This document shows positions 1-14,598 of a stretch of 64,000 nt of DNA, in pieces. The position numbers and the translations under genes are program-made. Origin of the DNA: Heliopora coerulea (Eukaryota; Cnidaria; Anthozoa; Scleralcyonacea; Helioporidae). Location: NCBI GenBank assembly GCA_030142905.1, contig JASJOG010000149.1:186001-250000 (forward strand), read 5' to 3'. Every line of letters begins with the position of its first letter. The first letter of the stretch is position 1. The notes beneath the pieces are model-generated. The model did not search any database. It was given only the letters and a program-made list of their open reading frames with translations, and was not told the DNA's origin.

Positions 1-1689
1 AATAAACTTTCGTATTTTGACCTTATTTCGAAAGTTGGAAATTGGTCGAAAAATCGTGAAAAACCAAAGGTTAACCCCCTTACTTTTTGGTCAAATTTTT
101 CGACCTAAAATACTCAACGTAATTTCACCGAAAAACCACTCCAATCATTTCAAAACTACTTTCTATGCAATTAACTTTCATATTTTGACCTTATTTCGAA
201 AGTTGAAAATTGGTCGAAAAATCGTGAAAAACCAAAGGTTAACCCCTTTACTTTTTGGTCCAATTTTTCCACCGAAAATAGTCAACGTAAATTCACCGAA
301 AAACTCTCCAATCACTGCAAAACTACTTTCTATGCAATAAACTTTCATATTTTGACCTTATTTCGAAAGTTGAAAATTGGTCGAAAAATCGTGAAAAACC
401 AAAGGTTAACCCCTTTACTTTTTGGTGCATTTTTTCGACCGTAAACAGTCAACGTAAATTCACCGAAAAACGACTCCAATCACTGCAAAACTACTTTCTA
501 TGCAATAAACTTTCGTATTTTGACCTTATTTCGAAAGTTAGAAATTGATCGATAAATCGTCAAAAACAAAAGGTTAACCCATTTACTTTTTGGTCCAATT
601 TTTCGACCGAAAACAGTCAACGTAAATTCACCGAAAAACCACTCCAATCACTGCAAAACTACTTTCTATAGAATAAACTTTCGTATTTTGACCTTATTTC
701 GAAAGTTAGAAATTGATCGATAAATCGTCAAAAACAAAAGGTTAACCCATTTACTTTTTGGTCCAATTTTTCGACCGAAAACAGTCAACGTAAATTCACC
801 GAAAAACCACTCCAATCACTGCAAAACCACTTTCTATGCAATAAACTTTCGTATTTCGACCTTTTTTCGAAAGTTGAAAATTGGTCGAAAAATCGTGAAA
901 AATCAAAGGTTAACCCCTTTACTTTTTAGTCCAATTTTTCGACCGAAAACAGTCAACGTAAATTCACCGAAAAACCACTCCAATCATTTCAAAACTACTT
1001 TCTATGCAATAAACTTTCGTATTTTGATCTTATTTCGAAAGTTGAAAATTGATCGAAAAATCGTGATAAACCAAAGGTTAACCCCTTTACTTTTTGGTCC
1101 AATTTTTCGACCGAAAATAGTCTACGTAAATTCACCGAAAAACCACTCCAATCACTGCAAAACCACTTTCTATGCAATAAACTTTCGTATTTTGACCTTA
1201 TTTCGAAAGTTGGAAATTGGTCGAAAAATCGTGAAAAACCAAAGGTTAACCCCCTTACTTTTTGGTCAAATTTTTCGACCTAAAATACTCAACGTAATTT
1301 CACCGAAAAACCACTCCAATCATTTCAAAACTACTTTCTATGCAATTAACTTTCGTATTTTGACCTTATTTCGAAAGTTGAAAATTGGTCGAAAAATCGT
1401 GAAAAACCAAAGGTTAACCCCTTTACTTTTTGGTCCAATTTTTCCACCGAAAATAGTCAACGTAAATTCACCGAAAAACTCTCCAATCACTGCAAAACTA
1501 CTTTCTATGCAATAAACTTTCATATTTTGACCTTATTTCGAAAGTTGAAAATTGGTCGAAAAATCGTGAAAAACCAAAGGTTAACCCCTTTACTTTTTGG
1601 TCCATTTTTTCGACCGAAAACAGTCAACGTAAATTCACCGAAAAACGACTCCAATCACTGCAAATCCACTTTCTATGCAATAAATTTTC

Positions 1690-1735
1690 GTATTTTGACC
1701 TTATAATTGAAATATTTTGACCTTATATTGAAAAT
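1690..1735 (+). repeat. First 183-bp monomer variant: 15-bp internal duplication
   Basis: Here the usual TTGACCTTATTTCGAAAG is replaced by a stretch in which TATTTTGACCTTAT occurs twice, separated by AATTGAAA, adding 15 bp. The same variant recurs, with the ATTGAAAT landmark near 1,707, 3,906, 5,264, 5,782, 6,468, 6,986, 9,185, 10,543, 11,566, 12,756, 14,115, 17,824, 20,694, 22,052, 24,754, 25,272, 29,822, 31,012, 31,530, 32,888, 33,406, 34,764, 35,282, 37,480, 42,702 and 50,278. That is 26 copies, none after 50.3 kb. Spacings are multiples of the monomer plus 14 or 15, so it is a good phase marker for higher-order repeats. Confidence 0.9.
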
Positions 1736-4700
1736 TGGTCGAAAAATCGTGAAAAATCAAAGGTTAACCACTTTACTTTTTAGTCCAATTTTTCGACCGA
1801 AAACAGTCAACGTAAATTCACCGAAAAACCACTCCAATCACTGCAAAACTACTTTCTATGCAATAAACTTTCGTATTTTGACCTTATTTCGAAAGTTGGA
1901 AATTGGTCGAAAAATCGTCAAAAACCAAAGGTTAACCCCTTTACTTTTTGGTGAAATGTTTCGACCTAAAATACTCAACGTAATTTCACCGAAAAACCAC
2001 TCCAATTACTGCAAAACTACTTTCTATGCAATAAACTTTCATATTTTGACCTTATTTCGAAAGTTGAAAATTGGTCGAAAAATCGTGAAAAACCAAAGGT
2101 TAACCCCTTTACTTTTTGGTCCAATTTTTCGACCGAAAATAGTCAACGTAAATTCACCGAAAAACCACTCCAATCACTGCAAAACCACTTTCTATGCAAT
2201 AAACTTTCGTATTTTGACCTTATTTCGAAAGTTGAAAATTGGTCGATAAATCGTGAAAAATCAAAGGTTAACCCCTTTACTTTTTAGTCCAATTTTTCGA
2301 CCGAAAACAGTCAACGTAAATTCACCGAAAAACCACTCCAATCACTGCAAAACTACTTTCTATAGAATAAACTTTCGTATTTTGACTTTATTTCGAAAGT
2401 TAGAAATTGATCGATAAATCGTCAAAAACAAAAGGTTAACCCATTTACTTTTTGGTCCAATTTTTCGACCGAAAACAGTCAACGTAAATTCACCGAAAAA
2501 CCACTCCAATCACTGCAAAACTACTTTCTATAGAATAAACTTTCGTATTTTGACCTTATTTCGAAAGTTAGAAATTGATCGATAAATCGTCAAAAACAAA
2601 AGGTTAACCCATTTACTTTTTGGTCCAATTTTTCGACCGAAAACAGTCAACGTAAATTCACCGAAAAACCACTCCAATCACTGCAAAACCACTTTCTATG
2701 CAATAAACTTTCGTATTTCGACCTTTTTTCGAAAGTTGAAAATTGGTCGAAAAATCGTGAAAAATCAAAGGTTAACCCCTTTACTTTTTAGTCCAATTTT
2801 TCGACCGAAAACAGTCAACGTAAATTCACCGAAAAACCACTCCAATCATTTCAAAACTACTTTCTATGCAATAAACTTTCGTATTTTGATGTTATTTCGA
2901 AAGTTGAAAATTGATCGAAAAATCGTCAAAAACCAAAGGTTAACCCCTTTACTTTTTGGTGAAATTTTTCGACCTAAAATACTCAACGTAATTTCACCGA
3001 AAAATCACTCCAATCACTGCAAAACTACTTTCTATGCCATTAACTTTCATATTTTGACCTTATTTCGAAAGTTGAAAATTGGTCGAAAAATCGTGATAAA
3101 CCAAAGGTTAACCCCTTTACTTTTTGGTCCAATTTTTCGACCGAAAATAGTCTACGTAAATTCACCGAAAAACCACTCCAATCACTGCAAAACCACTTTC
3201 TATGCAATAAACTTTCGTATTTTGACCTTATTTCGAAAGTTGAAAATTGATCGAAAAATCGTGAAAAACCAAAGGTTAACCCCTTTACTTTTTGGTGAAA
3301 TTTTTCAACCTAAAATACTCAACGTAAATTCACGGAAAAAACCACTCCAATCACTGCAAAACTACTTTCTATGCAATAAACTTTCATATTTTGACCTTAT
3401 TTCGAAAGTTGAAAATTGGTCGAAAAATCGTGAAAAACCAAAGGTTAACCCCTTTACTTTTTGGTGAAAATTTTCGACCTAAAATACTCAACGTAATTTC
3501 ACCGAAAAACCACTCCAATCATTTCAAAACTACTTTCTATGCAATTAACTTTCATATTTTGACCTTATTTCGAAAGTTGAAAATTGGTCGAAAAATCGTG
3601 AAAAACCAAAGGTTAACCCCTTTACTTTTTGTACCAATTTTTCCACCGAAAATAGTCAACGTAAATTCACCGAAAAACTCTCCAATCACTGCAAAACTAC
3701 TTTCTATGCAATAAACTTTCATATTTTGACCTTATTTCGAAAGTTGAAAATTGTTCGAAAAATCGTGAAAAACCAAAGGTTAACCCCTTTACTTTTTGGT
3801 CCATTTTTTCGACCGAAAACAGTCAACGTAAATTCACCGAAAAACGACTCCAATCACTGCAAATCCACTTTCTATGCAATAAATTTTCGTATTTTGACCT
3901 TATAATTGAAATATTTTGACCTTATATTGAAAATTGGTCGAAAAATCGTGAAAAATCAAAGGTTAACCACTTTACTTTTTAGTCCAATTTTTCGACCGAA
4001 AACAGTCAACGTAAATTCACCGAAAAACCACTCCAATCACTGCAAAACTACTTTCTATGCAATAAACTTTCGTATTTTGACCTTATTTCGAAAGTTGGAA
4101 ATTGGTCGAAAAATCGTCAAAAACCAAATGTTAACCCCTTTACTTTTTGGTGAAATGTTTCGACCTAAAATACTCAACGTAATTTCACCGAAAAACCACT
4201 CCAATCACTGCAAAACTACTTTCTATGCAATAAACTTTCATATTTTGACCTTATTTCGAAAGTTGAAAATTGGTCGAAAAATCGTGAAAAACCAAAGGTT
4301 AACCCCTTTACTTTTTGGTCCAATTTTTCCACCGAAAATAGTCAACGTAAATTCACCGAAAAACCACTCCAATCACAGCAAAACCACTTTCTATGCAATA
4401 AACTTTCGTATTTTGACCTTATTTCGAAAGTTGAAAATTGGTCGATAAATCGTGAAAAATCAAAGGTTAACCCCTTTACTTTTTAGTCCAATTTTTCGAC
4501 CGAAAACAGTCAACGTAAATTCACCGAAAAACCACTCCAATCACTGCAAAACTACTTTCTATGCAATAAACTTTCGTATTTTGATGTTATTTCGAAAGTT
4601 GAAAATTGATCGAAAAATCGTCAAAAACCAAAGGTTACCCCCTTTACTTTTTGGTGAAATTTTTCAACCTAAAATACTCAACGTAAATTCACCGAAAAAC

Positions 4701-7700
4701 CACTCCAATCACTGCAAAACTACTTTCTATGCAATAAACTTTCATATTTTGACCTTATTTCGAAAGTTGAAAATTGGTCGAAAAATCGTGAAAAACCAAA
4801 GGTTAACCCCTTTACTTTTTGGTGAAAATTTTCGAACTAAAATACTCAACGTAATTTCACCGAAAAACCACTCCAATCATTTCAAAACTACTTTCTATGC
4901 AATTAACTTTCATATTTTGACCTTATTTCGAAAGTTGAAAATTGGTCGAAAAATCGTCAAAAACCAAAGGTTAACCCCTTTACTTTTTGGTCCAATTTTT
5001 CCACCGAAAATAGTCAACGTAAATTCACCGAAAAACTCTCCAATCACTGCAAAACTACTTTCTATGCAATAAACTTTCATATTTTGACCTTATTTCGAAA
5101 GTTGAAAATTGGTCGAAAAATCGTGAAAAACCAAAGGTTAACCCCTTTACTATTTGGTCCATTTTTTCGACCGAAAACAGTCAACGTAAATTCACCGAAA
5201 AACGACTCCAATCACTGCAAATCCACTTTCTATGCAATAAATTTTCGTATTTTGACCTTATAATTGAAATATTTTGACCTTATATTGAAAATTGGTCGAA
5301 AAATCGTGAAAAATCAAAGGTTAACCACTTTACTTTTTAGTCCAATTTTTCGACCGAAAACAGTCAACGTAAATTCACCGAAAAACCACTCCAATCACTG
5401 CAAAACTACTTTCTATGCAATAAACTTTCGTATTTTGAACTTATTTCGAAAGTTGGAAATTGGTCGAAAAATCGTGAAAAACCAAATGTTAACCCCTTTA
5501 CTTTTTGGTCCAATTTTTCCACCGAAAATAGTCAACGTAAATTCACCGAAAAACTCTCCAATCACTGCAAAACTACTTTCTATGCAATAAACTTTCATAT
5601 TTTGACCTTATTTCGAAAGTTGAAAATTGGTCGAAAAATCGTGAAAAACCAAAGGTTAACCCCTTTACTTTTTGGTCCATTTTTTCGACCGAAAACAGTC
5701 AACGTAAATTCACCGAAAAACGACTCCAATCACTGCAAATCCACTTTCTATACAATAAATTTTCGTATTTTGACCTTATAATTGAAATATTTTGACCTTA
5801 TATTGAAAATTGGTCGAAAAATCGTGAAAAATCAAAGGTTAACCACTTTACTTTTTAGTCCAATTTTTCGACCGAAAACAGTCAACGTAAATTCACCGAA
5901 AAACCACTCCAATCACTGCAAAACTACTTTCTATGCAATAAACTTTCGTATTTTGACCTTATTTCGAAAGTTGGAAATTGGTCGAAAAATCGTCAAAAAC
6001 CAAATGTTAACCCCTTTACTTTTTGGTGAAATGTTTCGACCTAAAATACTCAACGTAATTTCACCGAAAAACCACTCCAATCACTGCAAAACTACTTTCT
6101 ATGCAATAAACTTTCATATTTTGACCTTATTTCGAAAGTTGAAAATTGGTCGAAAAATCGTGAAAAACCAAAGGTTAACCCCTTTACTTTTTGGTCCAAT
6201 TTTTCCACCGAAAATAGTCAACGTAAATTCACCGAAAAACTCTCCAATCACTGCAAAACTACTTTCTATGCAATAAACTTTCATATTTTGACCTTATTTC
6301 GAAAGTTGAAAATTGGTCGAAAAATCGTGAAAAACCAAAGGTTAACCCCTTTACTATTTGGTCCATTTTTTCGACCGAAAACAGTCAACGTAAATTCACC
6401 GAAAAACGACTCCAATCACTGCAAATCCACTTTCTATGCAATAAATTTTCGTATTTTGACCTTATAATTGAAATATTTTGACCTTATATTGAAAATTGGT
6501 CGAAAAATCGTGAAAAATCAAAGGTTAACCACTTTACTTTTTAGTCCAATTTTTCGACCGAAAACAGTCAACGTAAATTCACCGAAAAACCACTCCAATC
6601 ACTGCAAAACTACTTTCTATGCAATAAACTTTCGTATTTTGACCTTATTTCGAAAGTTGGAAATTGGTCGAAAAATCGTGAAAAACCAAATGTTAACCCC
6701 TTTACTTTTTGGTCCAATTTTTCCACCGAAAATAGTCAACGTAAATTCACCGAAAAACTCTCCAATCACTGCAAAACTACTTTCTATGCAATAAACTTTC
6801 ATATTTTGACCTTATTTCGAAAGTTGAAAATTGGTCGAAAAATCGTGAAAAACCAAAGGTTAACCCCTTTACTTTTTGGTCCATTTTTTCGACCGAAAAC
6901 AGTCAACGTAAATTCACCGAAAAACGACTCCAATCACTGCAAATCCACTTTCTATGCAATAAATTTTCGTATTTTGACCTTATAATTGAAATATTTTGAC
7001 CTTATATTGAAAATTGGTCGAAAAATCGTGAAAAATCAAAGGTTAACCACTTTACTTTTTAGTCCAATTTTTCGACCGAAAACAGTCAACGTAAATTCAC
7101 CGAAAAACCACTCCAATCACTGCAAAACTACTTTCTATGCAATAAACTTTCGTATTTTGACCTTATTTCGAAAGTTGGAAATTGGTCGAAAAATCGTCAA
7201 AAACCAAATGTTAACCCCTTTACTTTTTGGTGAAATGTTTCGACCTAAAATACTCAACGTAATTTCACCGAAAAACCACTCCAATCACTGCAAAACTACT
7301 TTCTATGCAATAAACTTTCATATTTTGACCTTATTTCGAAAGTTGAAAATTGGTCGAAAAATCGTGAAAAACCAAAGGTTAACCCCTTTACTTTTTGGTC
7401 CAATTTTTCGACCGAAAATAGTCAACGTAAATTCACCGAAAAACCACTCCAATCACAGCAAAACCACTTTCTATGCAATAAACTTTCGTATTTTGACCTT
7501 ATTTCGAAAGTTGAAAATTGGTCGAAAAATCGTGAAAAATCAAAGGTTAACCCCTTTACTTTTTAGTCCAATTTTTCGACCGAAAACAGTCAACGTAAAT
7601 TCACCGAAAAACCACTCCAATCACTGCAAAACTACTTTCTATGCAATAAACTTTCGTATTTTGACCTTATTTCGAAAGTTAGAAATTGATCGATAAATCG

Positions 7701-9184
7701 TCAAAAACAAAAGGTTAACCCATTTACTTTTTGGTCCAATTTTTCTACCGAAAACAGTCAACGTAAATTCACCGAAAAACCACTCCAATCACTGCAAAAC
7801 CACTTTCTATGCAATAAACTTTCGTATTACGACCTTATTTCGAAAGTTGAAAATTGGTGGAAAAATCGTGAAAAATCAAAGGTTAACCCCTTTACTTTTT
7901 AGTCCAATTTTTCGACCGAAAACAGTCAACGTAAATTCACCGAAAAACCACTCCAATCACTGCAAAACTACTTTCTATGCAATAAACTTTCGTATTTTGA
8001 TCTTATTTCGAAAGTTGAAAATTGATCGAAAAATCGTCAAAAACCAAAGGTTAACCCCTTTACTTTTTAGTCCAATTTTTCGACCGAAAACAGTCAACGT
8101 AAATTCACCGAAAAACCACTCCAATCATTTCAAAACTACTTTCTATGCAATAAAGTTTCGTATTTTGATGTTATTTCGAAAGTTGAAAATTGATCGAAAA
8201 ATCGTCAAAAACCAAAGGTTAACCCCTTTACTTTTTGGTGAAATTTTTCGACCTAAAATACTCAACGTAATTTCACCGAAAAATCACTCCAATCACTGCA
8301 AAACTACTTTCTATGCCATTAACTTTCATATTTTGACCTTATTTCGAAAGTTGAAAATTGGTCGAAAAATCGTGATAAACCAAAGGTTAACCCCTTTACT
8401 TTTTGGTCCAATTTTTCGACCGAAAATAGTCTACGTAAATTCACCGAAAAACCACTCCAATCACTGCAAAACCACTTTCTATGCAATAAACTTTCGTATT
8501 TTGACCTTATTTCGAAAGTTGAAAATTGATCGAAAAATCGTCAAAAACCAAAGGTTAACCCCTTTACTTTTTGGTGAAATTTTTCAACCTAAAATACTCA
8601 ACGTAAATTCACGGAAAAAACCACTCCAATCACTGCAAAACTACTTTCTATGCAATAAACTTTCATATTTTGACCTTATTTCGAAAGTTGAAAATTGGTC
8701 GAAAAATCGTGAAAAACCAAAGGTTAACCCCTTTACTTTTTGGTGAAAATTTTCGACCTAAAATACTCAACGTAATTTCACCGAAAAACCACTCCAATCA
8801 TTTCAAAACTACTTTCTATGCAATTAACTTTCATATTTTGACCTTATTTCGAAAGTTGAAAATTGGTCGAAAAATCGTGAAAAACCAAAGGTTAACCCCT
8901 TTACTTTTTGTACCAATTTTTCCACCGAAAATAGTCAACGTAAATTCACCGAAAAACTCTCCAATCACTGCAAAACTACTTTCTATGCAATAAACTTTCA
9001 TATTTTGACCTTATTTCGAAAGTTGAAAATTGTTCGAAAAATCGTGAAAAACCAAAGGTTAACCCCTTTACTTTTTGGTCCATTTTTTCGACCGAAAACA
9101 GTCAACGTAAATTCACCGAAAAACGACTCCAATCACTGCAAATCCACTTTCTATGCAATAAATTTTCGTATTTTGACCTTATAA
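1707..9184 (+). repeat. Nested higher-order block: 13-mer, 11-mer, 7-mer, 13-mer
   Basis: Measured between 183-bp markers, this stretch is 2,199 bp (13 monomers), 1,358 + 518 bp (11 monomers), 686 + 518 bp (7 monomers), then 2,199 bp (13 monomers). The two 13-mer blocks (1,707-3,905 and 6,986-9,184) share the same ordered variants in their right halves, including a rare +1-bp copy reading CACGGAAAAAACC near 3,332 and 8,611. The 11-mer block at 3,906-5,781 matches the later tandem 11-mers. The 7-mer block looks like an 11-mer shortened by loss of monomers, as expected from unequal exchange. Confidence 0.75.
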
Positions 9185-12100
9185 TTGAAATATTTTGACC
9201 TTATATTGAAAATTGGTCGAAAAATCGTGAAAAATCAAAGGTTAACCACTTTACTTTTTAGTCCAATTTTTCGACCGAAAACAGTCAACGTAAATTCACC
9301 GAAAAACCACTCCAATCACTGCAAAACTACTTTCTATGCAATAAACTTTCGTATTTTGACCTTATTTCGAAAGTTGGAAATTGGTCGAAAAATCGTCAAA
9401 AACCAAATGTTAACCCCTTTACTTTTTGGTGAAATGTTTCGACCTAAAATACTCAACGTAATTTCACCGAAAAACCACTCCAATCACTGCAAAACTACTT
9501 TCTATGCAATAAACTTTCATATTTTGACCTTATTTCGAAAGTTGAAAATTGGTCGAAAAATCGTGAAAAACCAAAGGTTAACCCCTTTACTTTTTGGTCC
9601 AATTTTTCCACCGAAAATAGTCAACGTAAATTCACCGAAAAACCACTCCAATCATTTCAAAACTACTTTCTATGCAATAAACTTTCGTATTTTGACCTTA
9701 TTTCGAAAGTTGAAAATTGATCGAAAAATCGTCAAAAACCAAAGGTTAACCCCTTTACTTTTTGGTGAAATTTTTCGACCGAAAACAGTCAACGTAATTT
9801 CACCGAAAAACCACTCCAATCACTGCAAAACTACTTTCTATGCCATTAACTTTCATATTTTGACCTTATTTCGAAAGTTGAAAATTGGTAGAAAAATCGT
9901 GATAAACCAAAGGTTAACCCCTTTACTTTTTGGTCCAATTTTTCGACCGAAAATAGTCTACGTAAATTCACCGAAAAACCACTCCAATCACTGCAAAACT
10001 ACTTTCTATGCAATAAACTTTCGTATTTTGACCTTATTTCGAAAGTTAGAAATTGATCGATAAATCGTGAAAAACCAAAGGTTAACCCCCTTACTTTTTG
10101 GTCAAATTTTTCGACCGAAAACAGTCAACGTAAATTCACCGAAAAACCACTCCAATCACTGCAAAACTACTTTCTATGCAATTAACTTTCGTATTTTGAC
10201 CTTATTTCGAAAGTTGAAAATTGGTCGAAAAATCGTGAAAAATCAAAGGTTAACCCCTTTACTTTTTGGTCCAATTTTTCGACCGAAAATAGTCAACGTA
10301 AATTCACCGAAAAACTCTCCAATCACTGCAAAACTACTTTCTATGCAATAAACTTTCATATTTTGACCTTATTTCGAAAGTTGAAAATTGGTCGAAAAAT
10401 CGTGAAAAACCAAAGGTTAACCCCTTTACTTTTTGGTCCAATTTTTCGACCGAAAACAGTCAACGTAAATTCACCGAAAAACGACTCCAATCACTGCAAA
10501 TCCACTTTCTATGCAATAAATTTTCGTATTTTGACCTTATAATTGAAATATTTTGACCTTATATTGAAAATTGGTCGAAAAATCGTGAAAAATCAAAGGT
10601 TAACCCCTTTACTTTTTAGTCCAATTTTTCGACCGAAAACAGTCAACGTAAATTCACCGAAAAACCACTCCAATCACTGCAAAACTACTTTCTATGCAAT
10701 AAACTTTCGTATTTTGACCTTATTTCGAAAGTTGGAAATTGGTCGAAAAATCGTCAAAAACCAAAGGTTAACCCCTTTACTTTTTGGTGAAATGTTTCGA
10801 CCTAAAATACTCAACGTAATTTCACCGAAAAACCACTCCAATCACTGCAAAACTACTTTCTATGCAATAAACTTTCATATTTTGACCTTATTTCGAAAGT
10901 TGAAAATTGGTCGAAAAATCGTGAAAAACCAAAGGTTAACCCCTTTACTTTTTGGTCCAATTTTTCGACCGAAAATAGTCAACGTAAATTCACCGAAAAA
11001 CCACTCCAATCACTGCAAAACCACTTTCTATGCAATAAACTTTCGTATTTTGACCTTATTTCGAAAGTTGAAAATTGGTCGAAAAATCGTGAAAAACCAA
11101 AGGTTAACCCCTTTACTTTTTGGTCAAATTTTTCGACCTAAAATACTCAACGTAATTTCACCGAAAAACCACTCCAATCATTTCAAAACTACTTTCTATG
11201 CAATTAACTTTCATATTTTGACCTTATTTCGAAAGTTAGAAATTGATCGATAAATCGTGAAAAACCAAAGGTTAACCCCTTTACTTTTTGGTCCAATTTT
11301 TCGACCGAAAACAGTCAACGTAAATTCACCGAAAAACCACTCCAATCACTGCAAAACTACTTTCTATGCAATAAACTTTCATATTTTGACCTTATTTCGA
11401 AAGTTGAAAATTGGTCGAAAAATCGTGAAAAACCAAAGGTTAACCCCTTTACTTTTTGGTCCATTTTTTCGACCGAAAACAGTCAACGTAAATTCACCGA
11501 AAAACGACTCCAATCACTGCAAATCCACTTTCTATGCAATAAATTTTCGTATTTTGACCTTATAATTGAAATATTTTGACCTTATATTGAAAATTGGTCG
11601 AAAAATCGTGAAAAATCAAAGGTTAACCCCTTTACTTTTTAGTCCAATTTTTCGACCGAAAACAGTCAACGTAAATTCACCGAAAAACCACTCCAATCAC
11701 TGCAAAACTACTTTCTATGCAATAAACTTTCGTATTTTGACCTTATTTCGAAAGTTGGAAATTGGTCGAAAAATCGTCAAAAACCAAAGGTTAACCCCTT
11801 TACTTTTTGGTGAAATGTTTCGACCTAAAATACTCAACGTAAATTCACCGAAAAACCACTCCAATCACTGCAAAACTACTTTCTATGCAATAAACTTTCA
11901 TATTTTGACCTTATTTCGAAAGTTGAAAATTGGTCGAAAAATCGTGAAAAACCAAAGGTTAACCCCTTTACTTTTTGGTCCAATTTTTCGACCGAAAACA
12001 GTCAACGTAAATTCACCGAAAAACCACTCCAATCATTTCAAAACTACTTTCTATGCAATAAACTTTCGTATTTTGACCTTATTTCGAAAGTTGAAAATTG

Positions 12101-14430
12101 ATCGAAAAATCGTCAAAAACCAAAGGTTAACCCCTTTACTTTTTGGTGAAATTTTTCGACCTAAAATACTCAACGTAATTTCACCGAAAAATCACTCCAA
12201 TCACTGCAAAACTACTTTCTATGCAATAAACTTTCATATTTTGACCTTATTTCGAAAGTTGAAAATTGGTAGAAAAATCGTGAAAAACCAAAGGTTAACC
12301 CCTTTACTTTTTGGTCCAATTTTTCGACCGAAAATAGTCTACGTAAATTCACCGAAAAACCACTCCAATCACTGCAAAACTACTTTCTATGCCATTAACT
12401 TTCATATTTTGACCTTATTTCGAAAGTTGAAAATTGGTCGAAAAATCGTGAAAAACCAAAGGTTAACCCCTTTACTTTTTGGTCCAATTTTTCCACCGAA
12501 AATAGTCAACGTAAATTCACCGAAAAACTCTCCAATCACTGCAAAACTACTTTCTATGCAATAAACTTTCATATTTTGACCTTATTTCGAAAGTTGAAAA
12601 TTGGTCGAAAAATCGTGAAAAACCAAAGGTTAACCCCTTTACTTTTTGGTCCATTTTTTCGACCGAAAACAGTCAACGTAAATTCACCGAAAAACGACTC
12701 CAATCACTGCAAATCCACTTTCTATGCAATAAATTTTCGTATTTTGACCTTATAATTGAAATATTTTGACCTTATATTGAAAATTGGTCGAAAAATCGTG
12801 AAAAATCAAAGGTTAACCACTTTACTTTTTAGTCCAATTTTTCGACCGAAAACAGTCAACGTAAATTCACCGAAAAACCACTCCAATCACTGCAAAACTA
12901 CTTTCTATGCAATAAACTTTCGTATTTTGACCTTATTTCGAAAGTTGGAAATTGGTCGAAAAATCGTCAAAAACCAAAGGTTAACCCCTTTACTTTTTGG
13001 TGAAATGTTTCGACCTAAAATACTCAACGTAAATTCACCGAAAAACCACTCCAATCACTGCAAAACTACTTTCTATGCAATAAACTTTCATATTTTGACC
13101 TTATTTCGAAAGTTGAAAATTGGTCGAAAAATCGTGAAAAACCAAAGGTTAACCCCTTTACTTTTTGGTCCAATTTTTCGACCGAAAATAGTCAACGTAA
13201 TTTTACCGAAAAACCACTCCAATCATTTCAAAACTACTTTCTATGCAATAAACTTTCGTATTTTGATCTTATTTCGAAAGTTGAAAATTGATCGAAAAAT
13301 CGTCAAAAACCAAAGGTTAACCCCTTTACTTTTTGGTGAAATTTTTCGACCTAAAATACTCAACGTAATTTCACCGAAAAACCACTCCAATCACTGCAAA
13401 ACTACTTTCTATGCCATTAACTTTCATATTTTGACCTTATTTCGAAAGTTGAAAATTGGTAGAAAAATCGTGAAAAACCAAAGGTTAACCCCTTTACTTT
13501 TTGGTCCAATTTTTCCACCGAAAATAGTCTACGTAAATTCACCGAAAAACCACTCCAATCACTGCAAAACCACTTTCTATGCAATAAACTTTCGTATTTT
13601 GACCTTATTTCGAAAGTTGAAAATTGGTCGAAAAATCGTGAAAAACCAAAGGTTAACCCCCTTACTTTTTGGTCAAATTTTTCGACCTAAAATACTCAAC
13701 GTAATTTCACCGAAAAACCACTCCAATCATTTCAAAACTACTTTCTATGCAATTAACTTTCATATTTTGACCTTATTTCGAAAGTTGAAAATTGGTCGAA
13801 AAATCGTCAAAAACCAAAGGTTAACCCCTTTACTTTTTGGTCCAATTTTTCCACCGAAAATAGTCAACGTAAATTCACCGAAAAACCACTCCAATCACTG
13901 CAAAACTACTTTCTATGCAATAAACTTTCATATTTTGACCTTATTTCGAAAGTTGAAAATTGGTCGAAAAATCGTGAAAAACCAAAGGTTAACCCCTTTA
14001 CTTTTTGGTCCAATTTTTCGACCGAAAACAGTCAACGTAAATTCACCGAAAAACCACTCCAATCACTGCAAAACCACTTTCTATGCAATAAACTTTCGTA
14101 TTTTGACCTTATAATTGAAATATTTTGACCTTATATTGAAAATTGGTCGAAAAATCGTGAAAAATCAAAGGTTAACCACTTTACTTTTTAGTCCAATTTT
14201 TCGACCGAAAACAGTCAACGTAAATTCACCGAAAAACCACTCCAATCACTGCAAAACTACTTTCTATGCAATAAACTTTCGTATTTTGACCTTATTTCGA
14301 AAGTTGGAAATTGGTCGAAAAATCGTCAAAAACCAAAGGTTAACCCCTTTACTTTTTGGTGAAATGTTTCGACCTAAAATACTCAACGTAATTTCACCGA
14401 AAAACCACTCCAATCACTGCAAAACTACTT

Positions 14431-14598
14431 TCTATGCAATAAACTTTCATATTTTGACCTTATTTCGAAAGTTGAAAATTGGTCGAAAAATCGTGAAAAA
14501 CCAAAGGTTAACCCCTTTACTTTTTGGTCCAATTTTTCGACCGAAAACAGTCAACGTAAATTCACCGAAAAACCACTCCAATCACTGCAAAACTACTT
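14431..14598 (+). repeat. Representative 168-bp monomer with central dyad
   Basis: This copy is close to the family consensus. It contains nested inverted repeats: outer arms GGTCGAAAAAT (14,481-14,491) and ATTTTTCGACC (14,532-14,542), inner arms AAAGG (14,503-14,507) and CCTTT (14,514-14,518), and the perfect palindrome GGTTAACC (14,506-14,513) at the centre. The motif ACCGAAAA also occurs twice about 26 bp apart in the right half. The outer right arm is broken in copies that read TTTTTCCACC instead of TTTTTCGACC. Dyad symmetry is known in centromeric satellites of several eukaryotes; a role here is inference. Confidence 0.85.

Noticed and set aside
5413..5598. Minus-strand 61-codon frames that recur along the array
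   Set aside because: They are the antisense of the 167-bp monomer variant and recur only because the variant does.
14532..14550. CENP-B box in the monomer
   Set aside because: The best candidate, starting TTCGACCGA, matches only about 6 of the 9 essential positions of the known consensus; the CGGG part is absent.
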